From Aureimonas sp. Leaf427 (GTDB lineage: Bacteria; Pseudomonadota; Alphaproteobacteria; Rhizobiales; Rhizobiaceae), in the NCBI RefSeq assembly GCF_001425485.1, contig NZ_LMQW01000012.1, forward strand, positions 418,100 to 482,099: a stretch of DNA of 64,000 bases, read 5' to 3'. How positions within the stretch are numbered: the stretch's first letter is position 1; each line of letters begins with the position of its first letter. Below the pieces are notes generated by a model, which saw only the letters and a list, made by a program, of their open reading frames with translations, searched no databases and was not told the DNA's origin. The position numbers and the translations under genes are program-made. Shown one piece after another: positions 38,697 to 48,236 of the stretch.

Positions 38697-38861
38697 CGAT
38701 GGGCCTCGCTAAGGCGACGGGTCAAGGCCGCGCCCGCTCGTGTTTGGAACGCTTCTCGTCTACGCCGCTTGCCGCGCCGCGACAAGGCGAGCGCTCGATG
38801 GCCTGGATATGGGGATCGAAGCGGCTTCGATGAAGGGGGTCGGAGCATCGCGCACGATGCT

Positions 38862-39353
38862 CTAGCTCAGGCTCTCGATCTCGTCGTCGGTCAGCGTGGA
38901 CGGCACGATCGTGACGGGAATCGGAAAGGCCGCCGCCTTGCCCGCGACGGAGGAGACGAGCGGGCCCGGCCCTTCCGTCGAGTTTCCCGACGCCAGGACG
39001 AGGATCGCGATCTCGCGGTCCGATTCGATCAGGGCGTGGATCTCCTCGTCCGTCTTGCCCTCGCGCACGACGAGTTCGGGCTCGATGCCGACGCTCTCGC
39101 GGATCTCCTCGGCGATCTTGGAGAGCCGGGCATGGGCCTCGGCCTCGGCCTCGGCGCGCATGATCTTCTCGACGCCGAGGAACTGCTGGAAATCCGCGGA
39201 TTCCACGACATAGAGAAACACCGCCGCCCCGCCGCTCGACTTGGCGCGCCGCGCGGCATAGGAGGCCGCGCGCCCGCATTCGGGCGTCGCGTCGATGATG
39301 GCGAGAAACTTCCGCCGGCCGCCGGCATCCCGGCTCGTTCGTTTGGAGACCAT
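38862..39353 (-). CDS. Universal stress protein family protein
   Basis: A 163-residue UspA-fold protein. FLAIIDATPECGRAASYAAR opens the fold and the ATP-binding-type loop appears as VLASGNSTEGPGPLVSSVAG near residues 120-138, close to the G-2x-G-9x-G-S/T pattern. Likely a stress-induced nucleotide-binding protein. ATG 39353; the ribosome-binding site is weak. Between trpS and the nfu-like gene, as in other Rhizobiales. Confidence 0.88.
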   Translation of the reverse strand: MVSKRTSRDAGGRRKFLAIIDATPECGRAASYAARRAKSSGGAAVFLYVVESADFQQFLGVEKIMRAEAEAEAHARLSKIAEEIRESVGIEPELVVREGKTDEEIHALIESDREIAILVLASGNSTEGPGPLVSSVAGKAAAFPIPVTIVPSTLTDDEIESLS

Positions 39354-39424
39354 GGCGGGAAGATGGCAGCGAGGCGGGGGAAGGGCAAGCGGCGAGAAGC
39401 GGTCCCTCGTCGCCGCTGCCGGTG

Positions 39425-40516
39425 TCAGTCCGACAGGAAGCCGACGATGTCGCGAACGTCGCGCATGGTGACGTCGGCGAGGTCCCGCGCTCTGGCGCCG
39501 CCCTCCGAGAGCGTGCGGTCGATCTCGGCGGGGTCGTCCATGATGCGGCGCATCTCGCCGGTGATGGGGGCAAGGGTCTCGACGGCGAGTTCGGCGAGGA
39601 TCGGCTTGAAGGCGGAGAACTGGCGGCCGCCGAACTCGGACAGGACGCCCGCCTTGTCGCGGCCGGCCAGCGCGGCGAAGATGCCGACGAGGTTCTCCGC
39701 CTCGGGGCGCCCGGCAAGGCCCGCGACGTCGGAGGGCAGGTCCTGCGGGTCGGTCTTGGCCTTGCGGATCTTGCGCGCGATCGTCTCGGCATCGTCGGTG
39801 AGGTTGATGCGCGACAGATCGGACGGGTCGGACTTCGACATCTTCTTGGCGCCGTCCTTGAGGCTCATGACGCGCGTCGCCGGCCCCTCGATCAGCGGCT
39901 CGGTGATCGGGAAGAAGCCGGTCTCGCCATCGGCGCCGCCCCCCTGAGCGCCCATGGGAACGCCGAGGCCGAGCGCCTCGATCCGGGCGGCGAAGTCGTT
40001 GTTGAACTTGGCGGCGATGTCGCGCGTCAGCTCCAGGTGCTGCTTCTGGTCGTCGCCGACGGGCACGTGCGTCGCGCGATAGAGAAGGATGTCGGCGGCC
40101 ATCAGGGAGGGGTAGGCGAGAAGGCCGAGCGAGGCGTTCTCGCGGTCCTTGCCGGCCTTCTCCTTGAACTGCGTCATGCGGTTCATCCAGCCGACGCGCG
40201 CCACGCAGTTGAACACCCAGGCGAGTTCCGCATGGCCGGGCACGCGGCTCTGGTTGAAGACGATGTTCTTCTTCGGGTCGATGCCGGAGGCGATGAAGGC
40301 GGCGGCGATCTGGCGCGTCTGGCCGACGAGGTCCTCGTGGACGAGCTGGGCCGTGATCGAGTGGAGATCGACGACGCAGAAGAGGCAGGCCTGCCGCTCC
40401 TGCAGCGCGACGAATTTCTTGATCGCGCCGAGATAGTTGCCGAGATGGAGATTGCCGGTCGGCTGGACGCCGGAAAAGACGCGCGGCTCGAAGCCGGCCG
40501 AACTTAGCTGTGACAT
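39425..40516 (-). CDS. trpS: Tryptophanyl-tRNA synthetase
   Basis: A 363-residue class I aminoacyl-tRNA synthetase. HIGH-type motif in [11 protein letters not shown] (near residue 22) and KMSKS in [10 protein letters not shown] (near 222) are intact. Start at ATG 40516 ([11 protein letters not shown]) with GAGGG upstream; 26 more in-frame codons upstream are unlikely. Downstream of murJ by about 150 bases. Confidence 0.97.
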   Translation of the reverse strand: MSQLSSAGFEPRVFSGVQPTGNLHLGNYLGAIKKFVALQERQACLFCVVDLHSITAQLVHEDLVGQTRQIAAAFIASGIDPKKNIVFNQSRVPGHAELAWVFNCVARVGWMNRMTQFKEKAGKDRENASLGLLAYPSLMAADILLYRATHVPVGDDQKQHLELTRDIAAKFNNDFAARIEALGLGVPMGAQGGGADGETGFFPITEPLIEGPATRVMSLKDGAKKMSKSDPSDLSRINLTDDAETIARKIRKAKTDPQDLPSDVAGLAGRPEAENLVGIFAALAGRDKAGVLSEFGGRQFSAFKPILAELAVETLAPITGEMRRIMDDPAEIDRTLSEGGARARDLADVTMRDVRDIVGFLSD

Positions 40517-40667
40517 GGCGCCCTCGGCTCGATCCTTCTCGCAAGGGTCGCCCCCCGCAAGGCGGGACCTTTCCCGCGGAGCGGACCTATGCACCGTGGC
40601 TTCTCCGCGATCAAGCCGCCCGCTTGCCCGAAGGCGGGCACGGGCGGCCGAACCCCGGAACGCGCCG

Positions 40668-42266
40668 TCACCGCTTGCGGCGCACGACCTTCATCACGAG
40701 GCTGCGGTCGACGGCGCCGGTCGCGAGCGTCAGCGCGAAATAGACGAGCATGGCGACGGCGACGAGGACGAGGACGCCGAGCGCCTGTTCGAAGACGCTC
40801 GATCCCGGCCGCAGCCAGGGCTCCATCACCTGGGTGAGCCCGACCAGCGCGAGGCCCATCAGCCCCGCCGACAGGACGACGAGAAGGCCCCGCTTCACGA
40901 GCGCGGCGTCGAGCTTCCAGAGGCCCCGGCTGCGCAGGCCCTCGAAGAGGAGGACCGCGTTCAGCCAGCCGGCCAGCGTCGTCGCGAGCGCGATGCCCTG
41001 CTCGGCATAGAGCCGGAAGAGACCGAGCGAGAGGAGGATGTTGGCGACGGCCGAGGCGCCGGTGACGACCATCGGCGTCTTCGTGTCCTCCCGCGCGAAA
41101 TAGCCGGGCGAGAAGACCTTGATGAGGACGAAGGCGGGAAGGCCCAGCGCATAGAGGCCGAGGACGCTCGCCACCGGCCCCGTCGTCGCCGCGTCGAAGG
41201 CGCCGCGCTCGTAGATCAGGCGGATGATCGGCTCGGGAATGACGTAGAGCGCGACCGCGGCCGGGACGGTCAGGAAGAGCGCGAATTCCAGGCTCCGGTT
41301 CTGCGTGTGCTGCGCCTCGGCGAGGCGCCCCGCCTTCAGCGCGCGGGCGAGCTCGGGCAGAAGCACGACGCCGATGGCGACGCCCACCATGCCGAGCGGC
41401 AGCTGGTAGGGCCGATCGGCATATTGGAGGATCGAGACCGCGCCCGGCTTGTAGGAGGCGATGGCCTGTCCGACGAAGAGGTTGATCTGCGTGATGCCGC
41501 CGATCAGCGCGGCGGGGCCGGCGAGGATCAGAAGCCGCTTCAGCCCGGCCGTCCAGCGCGGGCGCTGGAGGCTGACGCCGAAGCCGGCCATGCGCATGGC
41601 GATCGTCACCATGGCGAGCTGCGCGATGCCGGCGATGAGGACGCCCCAGCTCATCAGGAAGCCGATCGTCGCCGTGTTCGCGCCCGTCCACCAGCACCAG
41701 GCCAGGACCGAGATGAGGACGATGTTGAGGATCGTCGGCGCCGCGGCCGCCGCGAAGAAGCGCCGGAAGGCGTTGAGAATGCCCGACACCATCGCCATCA
41801 GCGACATGCAGGCGAGATAGGGGAACATGATGCGCGAGAAGGCGACGGTGATGTCGAAGCGCTCGGCGCAGGAGAGCGCCTGACGGGCGCCCGCCTCGTC
41901 GATGCAGGCGGAAAGACCCGGCGCGATGATCGTCTGCACCAGGAAGGGCATGAAGATCATGGCGAGCACGGTGAGGCCCGCCAGGACGACGAAGAGCGTG
42001 GAGAAGACCTCGGTCGCGAAGGCGCGCGCGCCCGCCTCGCCGTCCTCTTCGAGCTTGCGGGCGAAGAGCGGGATGAAGGCGGCGTTGAAGGCCCCTTCCG
42101 CAAAGAGGCGCCGGAAGAGGTTGGGAAAGCGGAAGGCGAGGTTGAAGGCGTCCGCGACCGGCCCGATGCCGAGGGCGGAGGCCATCATCATCTCGCGGCC
42201 GAACCCGAAGAGGCGCGACAGCAGCGTCGCGCCGCCCACGGTGGCGAATTTTCCGGCAAGGCTCAT
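40668..42266 (-). CDS. murJ: Lipid II flippase MurJ
   Basis: A 532-residue, 14-helix MOP-superfamily inner-membrane protein that flips lipid II for peptidoglycan synthesis. The N-terminal [21 protein letters not shown] and repeated hydrophobic helices throughout are typical, with conserved charged residues in the first helices (Arg in SRLFGFGRE, Asp/Glu in [15 protein letters not shown]). Ten bases after glnD, so probably co-transcribed with it. Fully sized. Confidence 0.95.
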   Translation of the reverse strand: MSLAGKFATVGGATLLSRLFGFGREMMMASALGIGPVADAFNLAFRFPNLFRRLFAEGAFNAAFIPLFARKLEEDGEAGARAFATEVFSTLFVVLAGLTVLAMIFMPFLVQTIIAPGLSACIDEAGARQALSCAERFDITVAFSRIMFPYLACMSLMAMVSGILNAFRRFFAAAAAPTILNIVLISVLAWCWWTGANTATIGFLMSWGVLIAGIAQLAMVTIAMRMAGFGVSLQRPRWTAGLKRLLILAGPAALIGGITQINLFVGQAIASYKPGAVSILQYADRPYQLPLGMVGVAIGVVLLPELARALKAGRLAEAQHTQNRSLEFALFLTVPAAVALYVIPEPIIRLIYERGAFDAATTGPVASVLGLYALGLPAFVLIKVFSPGYFAREDTKTPMVVTGASAVANILLSLGLFRLYAEQGIALATTLAGWLNAVLLFEGLRSRGLWKLDAALVKRGLLVVLSAGLMGLALVGLTQVMEPWLRPGSSVFEQALGVLVLVAVAMLVYFALTLATGAVDRSLVMKVVRRKR

Positions 42267-42276
42267 GGGATGAAAC

Positions 42277-45147
42277 TCAAAGGGAGGCGAAGCCGAAGGC
42301 TCGGGCGCTCGGACGGGCGGTCGGCGAGGACAGCTCGGCCTCGGGATTTTCGAAGACCGAGATCATCCGGCGCTCGATCCGCCCGATGCGGGCCTCGCCC
42401 ACGACCTTCATCTTGGTGAGATCGGTGACGTAGAACACGTCGACGACCTTCTCGCCATAGGTCGAGATATGGGCCGAGCGGATGTCGAGGCTGAGATCGG
42501 AGAGCGCGCCGGTGAGGTCGGCCAGAAGCCCCGGCCGGTCCAGCCCCTCCACCTCCACGACGGTGAACTGGTTGGAGAGCGCGTTGTCGATGGAGACGCG
42601 CGGCTTGACGCTGAAGGGGCGCCCGATGCGCGCGCCCTTCCGGCCGGCGATCAGCTTCGGCATGATCTCGCAGCCGTCGAGAAGGTTGCGGATGTGGCCG
42701 CCGATCCGCTGCGCCCGGCGCATCTCGTCCTCGTCGCCGGAGAATTCGCGGTTCAGCGTCACGATGTCGAGCGCGCGCCCGTCGGCCATGGTGAAGATCT
42801 GCGCGTCCGCGATGTTGGCGCCGGCGGCCGCGCAGGCGCCCGCGATCAGCGAGACGAGGCGCGGGTGGTCGGGCGCCAGAACCATGATCTCGGTGATGGC
42901 GCGGTAGGCGTCGGTGCGCGCCTCGATGTGCAGCTCCCGCCCGGCCACCGTCGCCTGGCGCACGAAATCCGCGTGGCGGCGCTGCTCCTCGAGGGGCACG
43001 GTCAGGAAGTAGTTCTGATAGTGGAGGTCGATATAGGCGGCCCGCTCCGCCTCCGACCAGTCGGCGAGGCGCTCGGCCAGAAGCTCGCGCGCCCGGGCGA
43101 AGCGCTGCGAGCGCGGCGTCTGCGAGAAGCCGCCGGTCAGAACCGGCTCGGTCTCCCAGTAGAGCGTGCGGATCAGCTGGCCCTTCCAGCCGTTCCAGAC
43201 GCCGGGGCCGACCGCGCGGATGTCGCAGACGGTGAGCACGGTCAGGAGCTTCAGCCGGTCGAGCGTGCGCACGCGCTCGGCGAAGTCGAGGATCGTCTTG
43301 CGGTCGTTGAGGTCGCGCTGCTGCGCCGTCATGGAGAGGACGAGATGGTCCTCGACCAGCCAGGCGACGAGGTCGGTCTCGCGCTCGTCGAGCCCGAGCC
43401 GCGGACAGAGCTTGCGCGCGATCTTGGCGCCCATGACCGAATGGTCCTCCGGGCGGCCCTTGGCGATGTCGTGGAGGAGCAGCGCGACGTAGAGCGGCAC
43501 GCGGTCCTTCATGTCCTTCACGATGCCGGTGGAGACCGGCAGCTCGTCGCCGAGCTCGTCGCGCTCAATGCGCGAGAGCATGGCGATGGAGCGCAGGAGA
43601 TGCTCGTCCACCGTGTAGTGATGGTACATGTTGAACTGCATCATCGAGACGATGCGGCCGAAATCGGGGATGAAGCGGCCGAGGACGCCGGCCTCGTTCA
43701 TGCGCCGCAGATGCAGCTCGGGATCGAGCCGGTCGGTGAGGACGTCGAGGAAGAGGCTGTTGGCCTCCTTGTTCTCGCGAAGCTTGGCATCGACGAGGAT
43801 CAGCGAGCGGCGGATGAGATGCAGCGCGTTCGGATGGTATTCGAGCTGCATGGAGGCTGCGAGCTTGAAGATCCGGATGAGGTTCACCGGGTCCTTCTGG
43901 AAGACCTCGCGGCTCGTGACGTTGATGCGGTTGTTGTCGACGTGGAAGTCGAGCGTGCCGGGGATCTTGCGCGCACGCTGGCGAAGCGAGCGCACGAAGC
44001 TCTTGAGGAGCGGCGCCTCCTTGGCTTCCTCCTCCTCCAGCGCGGCGCAGAGGATGCCGGTGAGGTCGCCGACATCCTTGGCGATCAGGAAGTAGTGCTT
44101 CATGAAGCGCTCGACGTCGCGCATGCCGGGATGGGCGTTGTAGCCGAGCCGTGCGGCGATCTCGCGCTGGAGATCGAAGGACAGGCGCTCCTCGGCCTTG
44201 CCGGTCAAGAAGTGCATGTGGCAGCGCACGGCCCAGAGGAAATCCTCGGCCTTGTGGAAGAGGCGCGCCTCGCGGCGGGAGAAGACGCCGGCGGCGACGA
44301 ACTGCTCGGACGTCTCCAGCCGGTAGTGGTCCTTGGCGATCCAGAAGAGCGTGTTCAGGTCGCGAAGCCCGCCCTTGCCCTCCTTGACGTTCGGCTCGAC
44401 CAGATAGCGCGTGTCGCCGCTCTTCTTGTGGCGCGCATCGCGCTCGGCGAGCTTGGCGACGATGAAGGCGCGGCTCGTGCCCTCCACGACCTCCTGGTCG
44501 AAGCGCTTGGACAGTTCGGCATAGAGCGCCTCGTCGCCGATGATCGGGCGGCGCTCCAGGATGGCGGTGCGGATGGTGAAGTCGGACTTGGCGAGGCGGA
44601 TGCAGTCCTCGACCGTGCGCGTGGCATGGCCGACCTTGAAGCCGAGATCCCAGAGCAGATAGAGGAGATACTCGACGAGCTGCTCGCCGAGGACCGTCTG
44701 CTTGTAGGGCAGGAGGAAGAGAAGATCGATGTCGGAGCCCGGCGCCAGCGTGCCGCGCCCGTAGCCGCCGACGGCGACGACCGTCATGCGCTCGCCCGCC
44801 GACAGGTTGGAGGCATCGAAGACGTGGCGCACGGCGAAGCGGTAGATCGCCCGCAGCAGGGCGTCCTGCAGCGCGGAGAGCCGGCGCGCGCAGCGAAGCC
44901 CGCTGCCTTCGGCAAAGAGCAGCGCCTCGGCGGCCTTGCGCCCTTCGGCAACGCGCCGCTTCAAAAGGGCGAGCACCTCGGCGCGGACCGCGTGCGAGGC
45001 GCCAGCGCCCTGTTCGCGGCCGACGGCGAGCGCGTCGAGCTCGGCTGCGAGCGCGGCCTTGTCCAGGATGCCGACGAGAAGGGCATCCTCGGTCTCGGGG
45101 CCCCCGACGGCGCGGCGCGAGACGGTCATCCGGGCGGGCAAGGGCAT
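42277..45147 (-). CDS. glnD: Bifunctional [PII] uridylyltransferase/uridylyl-removing enzyme
   Basis: A 956-residue nitrogen sensor that uridylylates PII when glutamine is low and reverses this when it is high. Domains: nucleotidyltransferase (GGYGRGTLAPGSDIDLLFL, near residue 120), GlnE-like helical region, HD phosphohydrolase (HHYTVDEHLLRS and LLHDIAKGRPEDHS, near 490-560) and two C-terminal ACT domains (about 720 and 840 onward) that bind glutamine. ATG 45147 has AGGA upstream; a longer start to 45186 is possible. It heads the glnD-murJ pair. Confidence 0.96.
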   Translation of the reverse strand: MPLPARMTVSRRAVGGPETEDALLVGILDKAALAAELDALAVGREQGAGASHAVRAEVLALLKRRVAEGRKAAEALLFAEGSGLRCARRLSALQDALLRAIYRFAVRHVFDASNLSAGERMTVVAVGGYGRGTLAPGSDIDLLFLLPYKQTVLGEQLVEYLLYLLWDLGFKVGHATRTVEDCIRLAKSDFTIRTAILERRPIIGDEALYAELSKRFDQEVVEGTSRAFIVAKLAERDARHKKSGDTRYLVEPNVKEGKGGLRDLNTLFWIAKDHYRLETSEQFVAAGVFSRREARLFHKAEDFLWAVRCHMHFLTGKAEERLSFDLQREIAARLGYNAHPGMRDVERFMKHYFLIAKDVGDLTGILCAALEEEEAKEAPLLKSFVRSLRQRARKIPGTLDFHVDNNRINVTSREVFQKDPVNLIRIFKLAASMQLEYHPNALHLIRRSLILVDAKLRENKEANSLFLDVLTDRLDPELHLRRMNEAGVLGRFIPDFGRIVSMMQFNMYHHYTVDEHLLRSIAMLSRIERDELGDELPVSTGIVKDMKDRVPLYVALLLHDIAKGRPEDHSVMGAKIARKLCPRLGLDERETDLVAWLVEDHLVLSMTAQQRDLNDRKTILDFAERVRTLDRLKLLTVLTVCDIRAVGPGVWNGWKGQLIRTLYWETEPVLTGGFSQTPRSQRFARARELLAERLADWSEAERAAYIDLHYQNYFLTVPLEEQRRHADFVRQATVAGRELHIEARTDAYRAITEIMVLAPDHPRLVSLIAGACAAAGANIADAQIFTMADGRALDIVTLNREFSGDEDEMRRAQRIGGHIRNLLDGCEIMPKLIAGRKGARIGRPFSVKPRVSIDNALSNQFTVVEVEGLDRPGLLADLTGALSDLSLDIRSAHISTYGEKVVDVFYVTDLTKMKVVGEARIGRIERRMISVFENPEAELSSPTARPSARAFGFASL

Positions 45148-45383
45148 GGAGCGGCGGTCCTGACGTTCGTGTGCGCCGCCTATCACAGAAATGCCGTTTG
45201 GCGAAACGCGGCGCGGGTGCCGGAGGATTTCGGCCGGGCGAGTCTACACCCGGCGGCTCTCCGGCGCCTTAACGCGGCTCCCGGCCGGACCGGACCGATC
45301 GCCGAAGCCCGCGCGGGAGCGGAAAGCTCCCACGCGGCGGATCTCGGTCCGGGTGTGCGGCAGCGGCGCCCCGAACCGTTTCG

Positions 45384-46229
45384 TCAGGCTCCGACGATCA
45401 TGCCGCCGTTCGGATGGAGCACCTGCCCCGTGAAGTAGGACGCATCGTCGGAGGCGAGGAAGAGGAGCGCGGAGGCGACCTCGTTCGGCTGGCCCGCGCG
45501 CTTCATCGGAACTTCCGAGCCGAACTCGGCGACCTTGTCGGCGGGGAAGGACATGGGGATGAAGGGCGTCCAGATCGGGCCGGGCGCGACGCCGTTCACG
45601 CGGATGCCCTTCTCCACGAGGTTCGAGGCCATGGAGCGCGTGAAGGCCGTGATCGCGCCCTTGGTCGAGGAATAGTCGATCAGCTTCTCGTTGCCCTTGT
45701 AGCTGTTGACCGAGGTGACGTTGACGATGGAGGCGCCCGGCTTCAGGTGATCGAGGGCCGCCTGCGTCATATAGAAGTAGGCGTAGATGTTGGTCTCGAA
45801 GGTCTTGGCGAGCTGCTCCTCGCTGATCTCGCGCACGTCCTCGGCGATCTCCTGGTGGGCGGCGTTGTTGACGAGGATGTCGAGCCTGCCGAAGGCCTTC
45901 GCGGCCTCCTCGACGGCCTTCGTGCAGAAGGCCTTCTGCCGGACGTTGCCCTTGACGAGCAGGGCCCGCGTGCCCTCCGCCTCGATCAGCGCCTTGGTCT
46001 CCTCGGCGTCGCGATCCTCGTCGAGATAGACGATCGCGACGTCCGCGCCCTCGCGGGCGAAGGCGACGGCGGTGGCCCGGCCGATGCCGCTGTCGCCGCC
46101 GGTGATGATCGCGGCCTTGCCCGCGAGGCGACCGGCGCCGGGAAAGCGGGGGGCATAGTCGGGCCGCGGGTTCATCTCGTGTTCGAGGCCGGGATCGGCA
46201 TCCTGATGCTGCGCGGGGAAGTTCGCCAT
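45384..46229 (-). CDS. SDR-family oxidoreductase (YghA/YdaD-like stress dehydrogenase)
   Basis: A 281-residue short-chain dehydrogenase. Cofactor motif ITGGDSGIGRATAVAFA, NNAA, catalytic Ser in NVTSVNSY and the YSSTKG (Y-x3-K) pair are present. The 40-residue N-terminal tail (QHQDADPGLEHEMNPRPDY) is the mark of the YghA/general stress protein 39 subgroup; the substrate is uncertain. It follows the MFS gene on the same strand. About 40-70 bases beyond its stop a GGGAGC/GCTCCC hairpin without a T-run may end the transcript; the rest of the 236-base gap to glnD is blank. Confidence 0.9.
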   Translation of the reverse strand: MANFPAQHQDADPGLEHEMNPRPDYAPRFPGAGRLAGKAAIITGGDSGIGRATAVAFAREGADVAIVYLDEDRDAEETKALIEAEGTRALLVKGNVRQKAFCTKAVEEAAKAFGRLDILVNNAAHQEIAEDVREISEEQLAKTFETNIYAYFYMTQAALDHLKPGASIVNVTSVNSYKGNEKLIDYSSTKGAITAFTRSMASNLVEKGIRVNGVAPGPIWTPFIPMSFPADKVAEFGSEVPMKRAGQPNEVASALLFLASDDASYFTGQVLHPNGGMIVGA

Positions 46230-46394
46230 GGGACTGCTCTCGTTGAACGGGGTGTCGGGACAGGCGGCAGGGGATGCGCCGCAAAAAGGCGGCTCGAGGG
46301 CCGCTCCATCCTGCCAAGTCCCGCCGGCCGGGCGGCGTTCCGCCCCGCGGCTCCCGAAAGCCGTTAGCCGGCTTTCGCGGCCGCAAGCTCGGCG

Positions 46395-47909
46395 TCAGTC
46401 CTCGGAATGGGCGGCGCAGGCCTTGGAGACCTTGGAGGCCGAGACGAGCCAGAGGACGAGACCGCAGACGGCAAAGCCCGCCAGAACCAGATAGGCCGCC
46501 GAGAACCCGTAGCGGGCGACGATGAAGCCGGCGAGCGCCGGGCTCAGCGAGGCGCCGACGCCCTGCACGGTCATGACGGCGCCGAGGCCCGCATTGACGT
46601 GGCCCGTGCCCTTCAGGATGCGCGCGACGAGGCCGGGCACGGCGACGCCAAGAAGGCCGGCACCGACGCCGTCCAGCATCTGCACCGGGATCAGCGCGAA
46701 GGGGCTCGGCCAGAGGCCCGCGATCAGGCCGCGGATCGGGAGGGCCACGAGGGCGGCGACGAGGAGGAGGAAGTAGCCGCGCCGTCCGGCGAACCCGGCC
46801 GCCAGCAGCGCGATGGGGATCATGGTCAGCTGGGCGATGATGACGGTCGCGGCCGTGTAGGCGACGGGATCGGCGAGCAATGCCTGGAGCGAGGTCGGCT
46901 GCGCGGCCGGCGAGGTCGCGGGGCGGCCCGATGTCGCCGTGCTCGGCCCGATCGTCGTGTCCGGGGCGCTGGCGGTCGAAGACCCCGCCGGGGCGGGCGA
47001 AACGCCCGACGGAGCCGAGGCCGGGCCGGATGCCGGTGCCGTCTCGCCATCGGCCGCGACGCCCGCCGCGCCCTCCGCGCTCGTCGCCTGGGCCGCGACC
47101 TGCTGGCCGAGCAGCGGCAGCATGGCGCCGTTGCCGAAGTGGAAGAGCATGAGGGTGGCGGCGAGGATGAGAAGCGGACCGGACTTGAAGAGGACGCCGA
47201 AGCTCGACGGCGCATCGCCCTCCGCCGCCCCGTTCTTTTCCGCCTCGGCCTTGCCGGCCTCGCCTCGCTTGGAGTTGAGGCCGCGCGCGGCGTCGTGGTC
47301 GATGTCGTCCGCCTTGATCGTCAGGACCGCTGCGATCGAGCCGACCGCCATGACGGTCATCAGGATGAAGACGGCGGTGAGCCCGAACTCGTAGCCGAAG
47401 AAGCCGCAGCCGGCGGCGGCGAAGACGTTGCCGCCGTGGTTCCACGCCTCGTTCCGGCCGAGCTGGTGGGCGAGCCCCTTCTGCCCGACGAGGCCGAGCG
47501 TCAGGCCCGCGATGGCCGGGCCGATGGCCGCGCCCGCGATGCCCGTGGCGATCTGCGAGGCGGCGACGAAGGGGAAGGTCGGAATGAAGAGGATGGCGAG
47601 CGAGGCGACGATGACGAGCGCGGCGCAGAAGGCGACCATGAAGCGCTTGGCCTTGGAGGCATCCGCCAGGGCGCCGAGCGGAGTCGTCGCCAGCATGCCC
47701 GCGATGCCGCCGATCGTCATGACGTAGCCGATCGTATCGGTGCCCCAGCCCTGCCCGATCAGGAAGATGCCGAGGAAGGGCCCGAGGCCGTCGCGCACGT
47801 CGGCGAGGAAGAAGTTGACCGCGGACAGCGCCTTGACGGAGCGCCCGCGCGGGACGGAATTTGCGGGCGTGCGGACGTCGCCGCGGCCAGCAGCCGATAG
47901 GGTGCTCAT
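46395..47909 (-). CDS. MFS transporter with a low-complexity central loop
   Basis: A 504-residue major facilitator with 12 predicted membrane helices. The first half includes FLADVRDGLGPFLGIFLIGQ and PLGALADASKAKRF, the typical helix 2-3 loop. Between helices 7 and 8 an Ala/Ser/Pro/Gly-rich stretch of about 70 residues (272-342) is inserted where most MFS proteins have a short loop on the periplasmic side. The substrate is unknown; the overall look is of drug/organic-ion exporters. ATG 47909 fits better than the 34-codon longer frame. Precedes the SDR gene on the same strand. Confidence 0.85.
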   Translation of the reverse strand: MSTLSAAGRGDVRTPANSVPRGRSVKALSAVNFFLADVRDGLGPFLGIFLIGQGWGTDTIGYVMTIGGIAGMLATTPLGALADASKAKRFMVAFCAALVIVASLAILFIPTFPFVAASQIATGIAGAAIGPAIAGLTLGLVGQKGLAHQLGRNEAWNHGGNVFAAAGCGFFGYEFGLTAVFILMTVMAVGSIAAVLTIKADDIDHDAARGLNSKRGEAGKAEAEKNGAAEGDAPSSFGVLFKSGPLLILAATLMLFHFGNGAMLPLLGQQVAAQATSAEGAAGVAADGETAPASGPASAPSGVSPAPAGSSTASAPDTTIGPSTATSGRPATSPAAQPTSLQALLADPVAYTAATVIIAQLTMIPIALLAAGFAGRRGYFLLLVAALVALPIRGLIAGLWPSPFALIPVQMLDGVGAGLLGVAVPGLVARILKGTGHVNAGLGAVMTVQGVGASLSPALAGFIVARYGFSAAYLVLAGFAVCGLVLWLVSASKVSKACAAHSED

Positions 47910-48236
47910 GTCGATCGTTCCGGCCGAGGGCGGCGTCAGTGTCGCGAAGGATCGGCGGCGCGGTTCCGGCGCTCCACCGACGGGCGCTGAGACAAATCGG
48001 GGACGCGCCAAAAGTTCCCTGAGTTGTTAGGAAAGCCGGATCGTCGGCGATCCTCGCGTGAGATCGGTTTCCCCGCGGCAAAGCCCGGCAGGCATTTCCC
48101 GCGGCGTCGCCTCGCGATCGGACCGCCGGCGACCGAACAGGAAGGGCCAATATCTGCTCGTCTCGCGAGTGCCTGCACCGACACTTTCGTCAATATTATC
48201 CGCCGGACTGATCATCATTCGGATTTTACTTGTTTA

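Noticed and set aside
45314-45344. GGGAGC/GCTCCC hairpin after the SDR gene as a terminator
   Set aside because: The stem is short with a bulge and has no T-run on the relevant strand, so it is mentioned only under the gene.
42469-45438. Open frame of 989 codons antisense to glnD
   Set aside because: It mirrors glnD codon bias and has no recognisable domain or ribosome-binding site.
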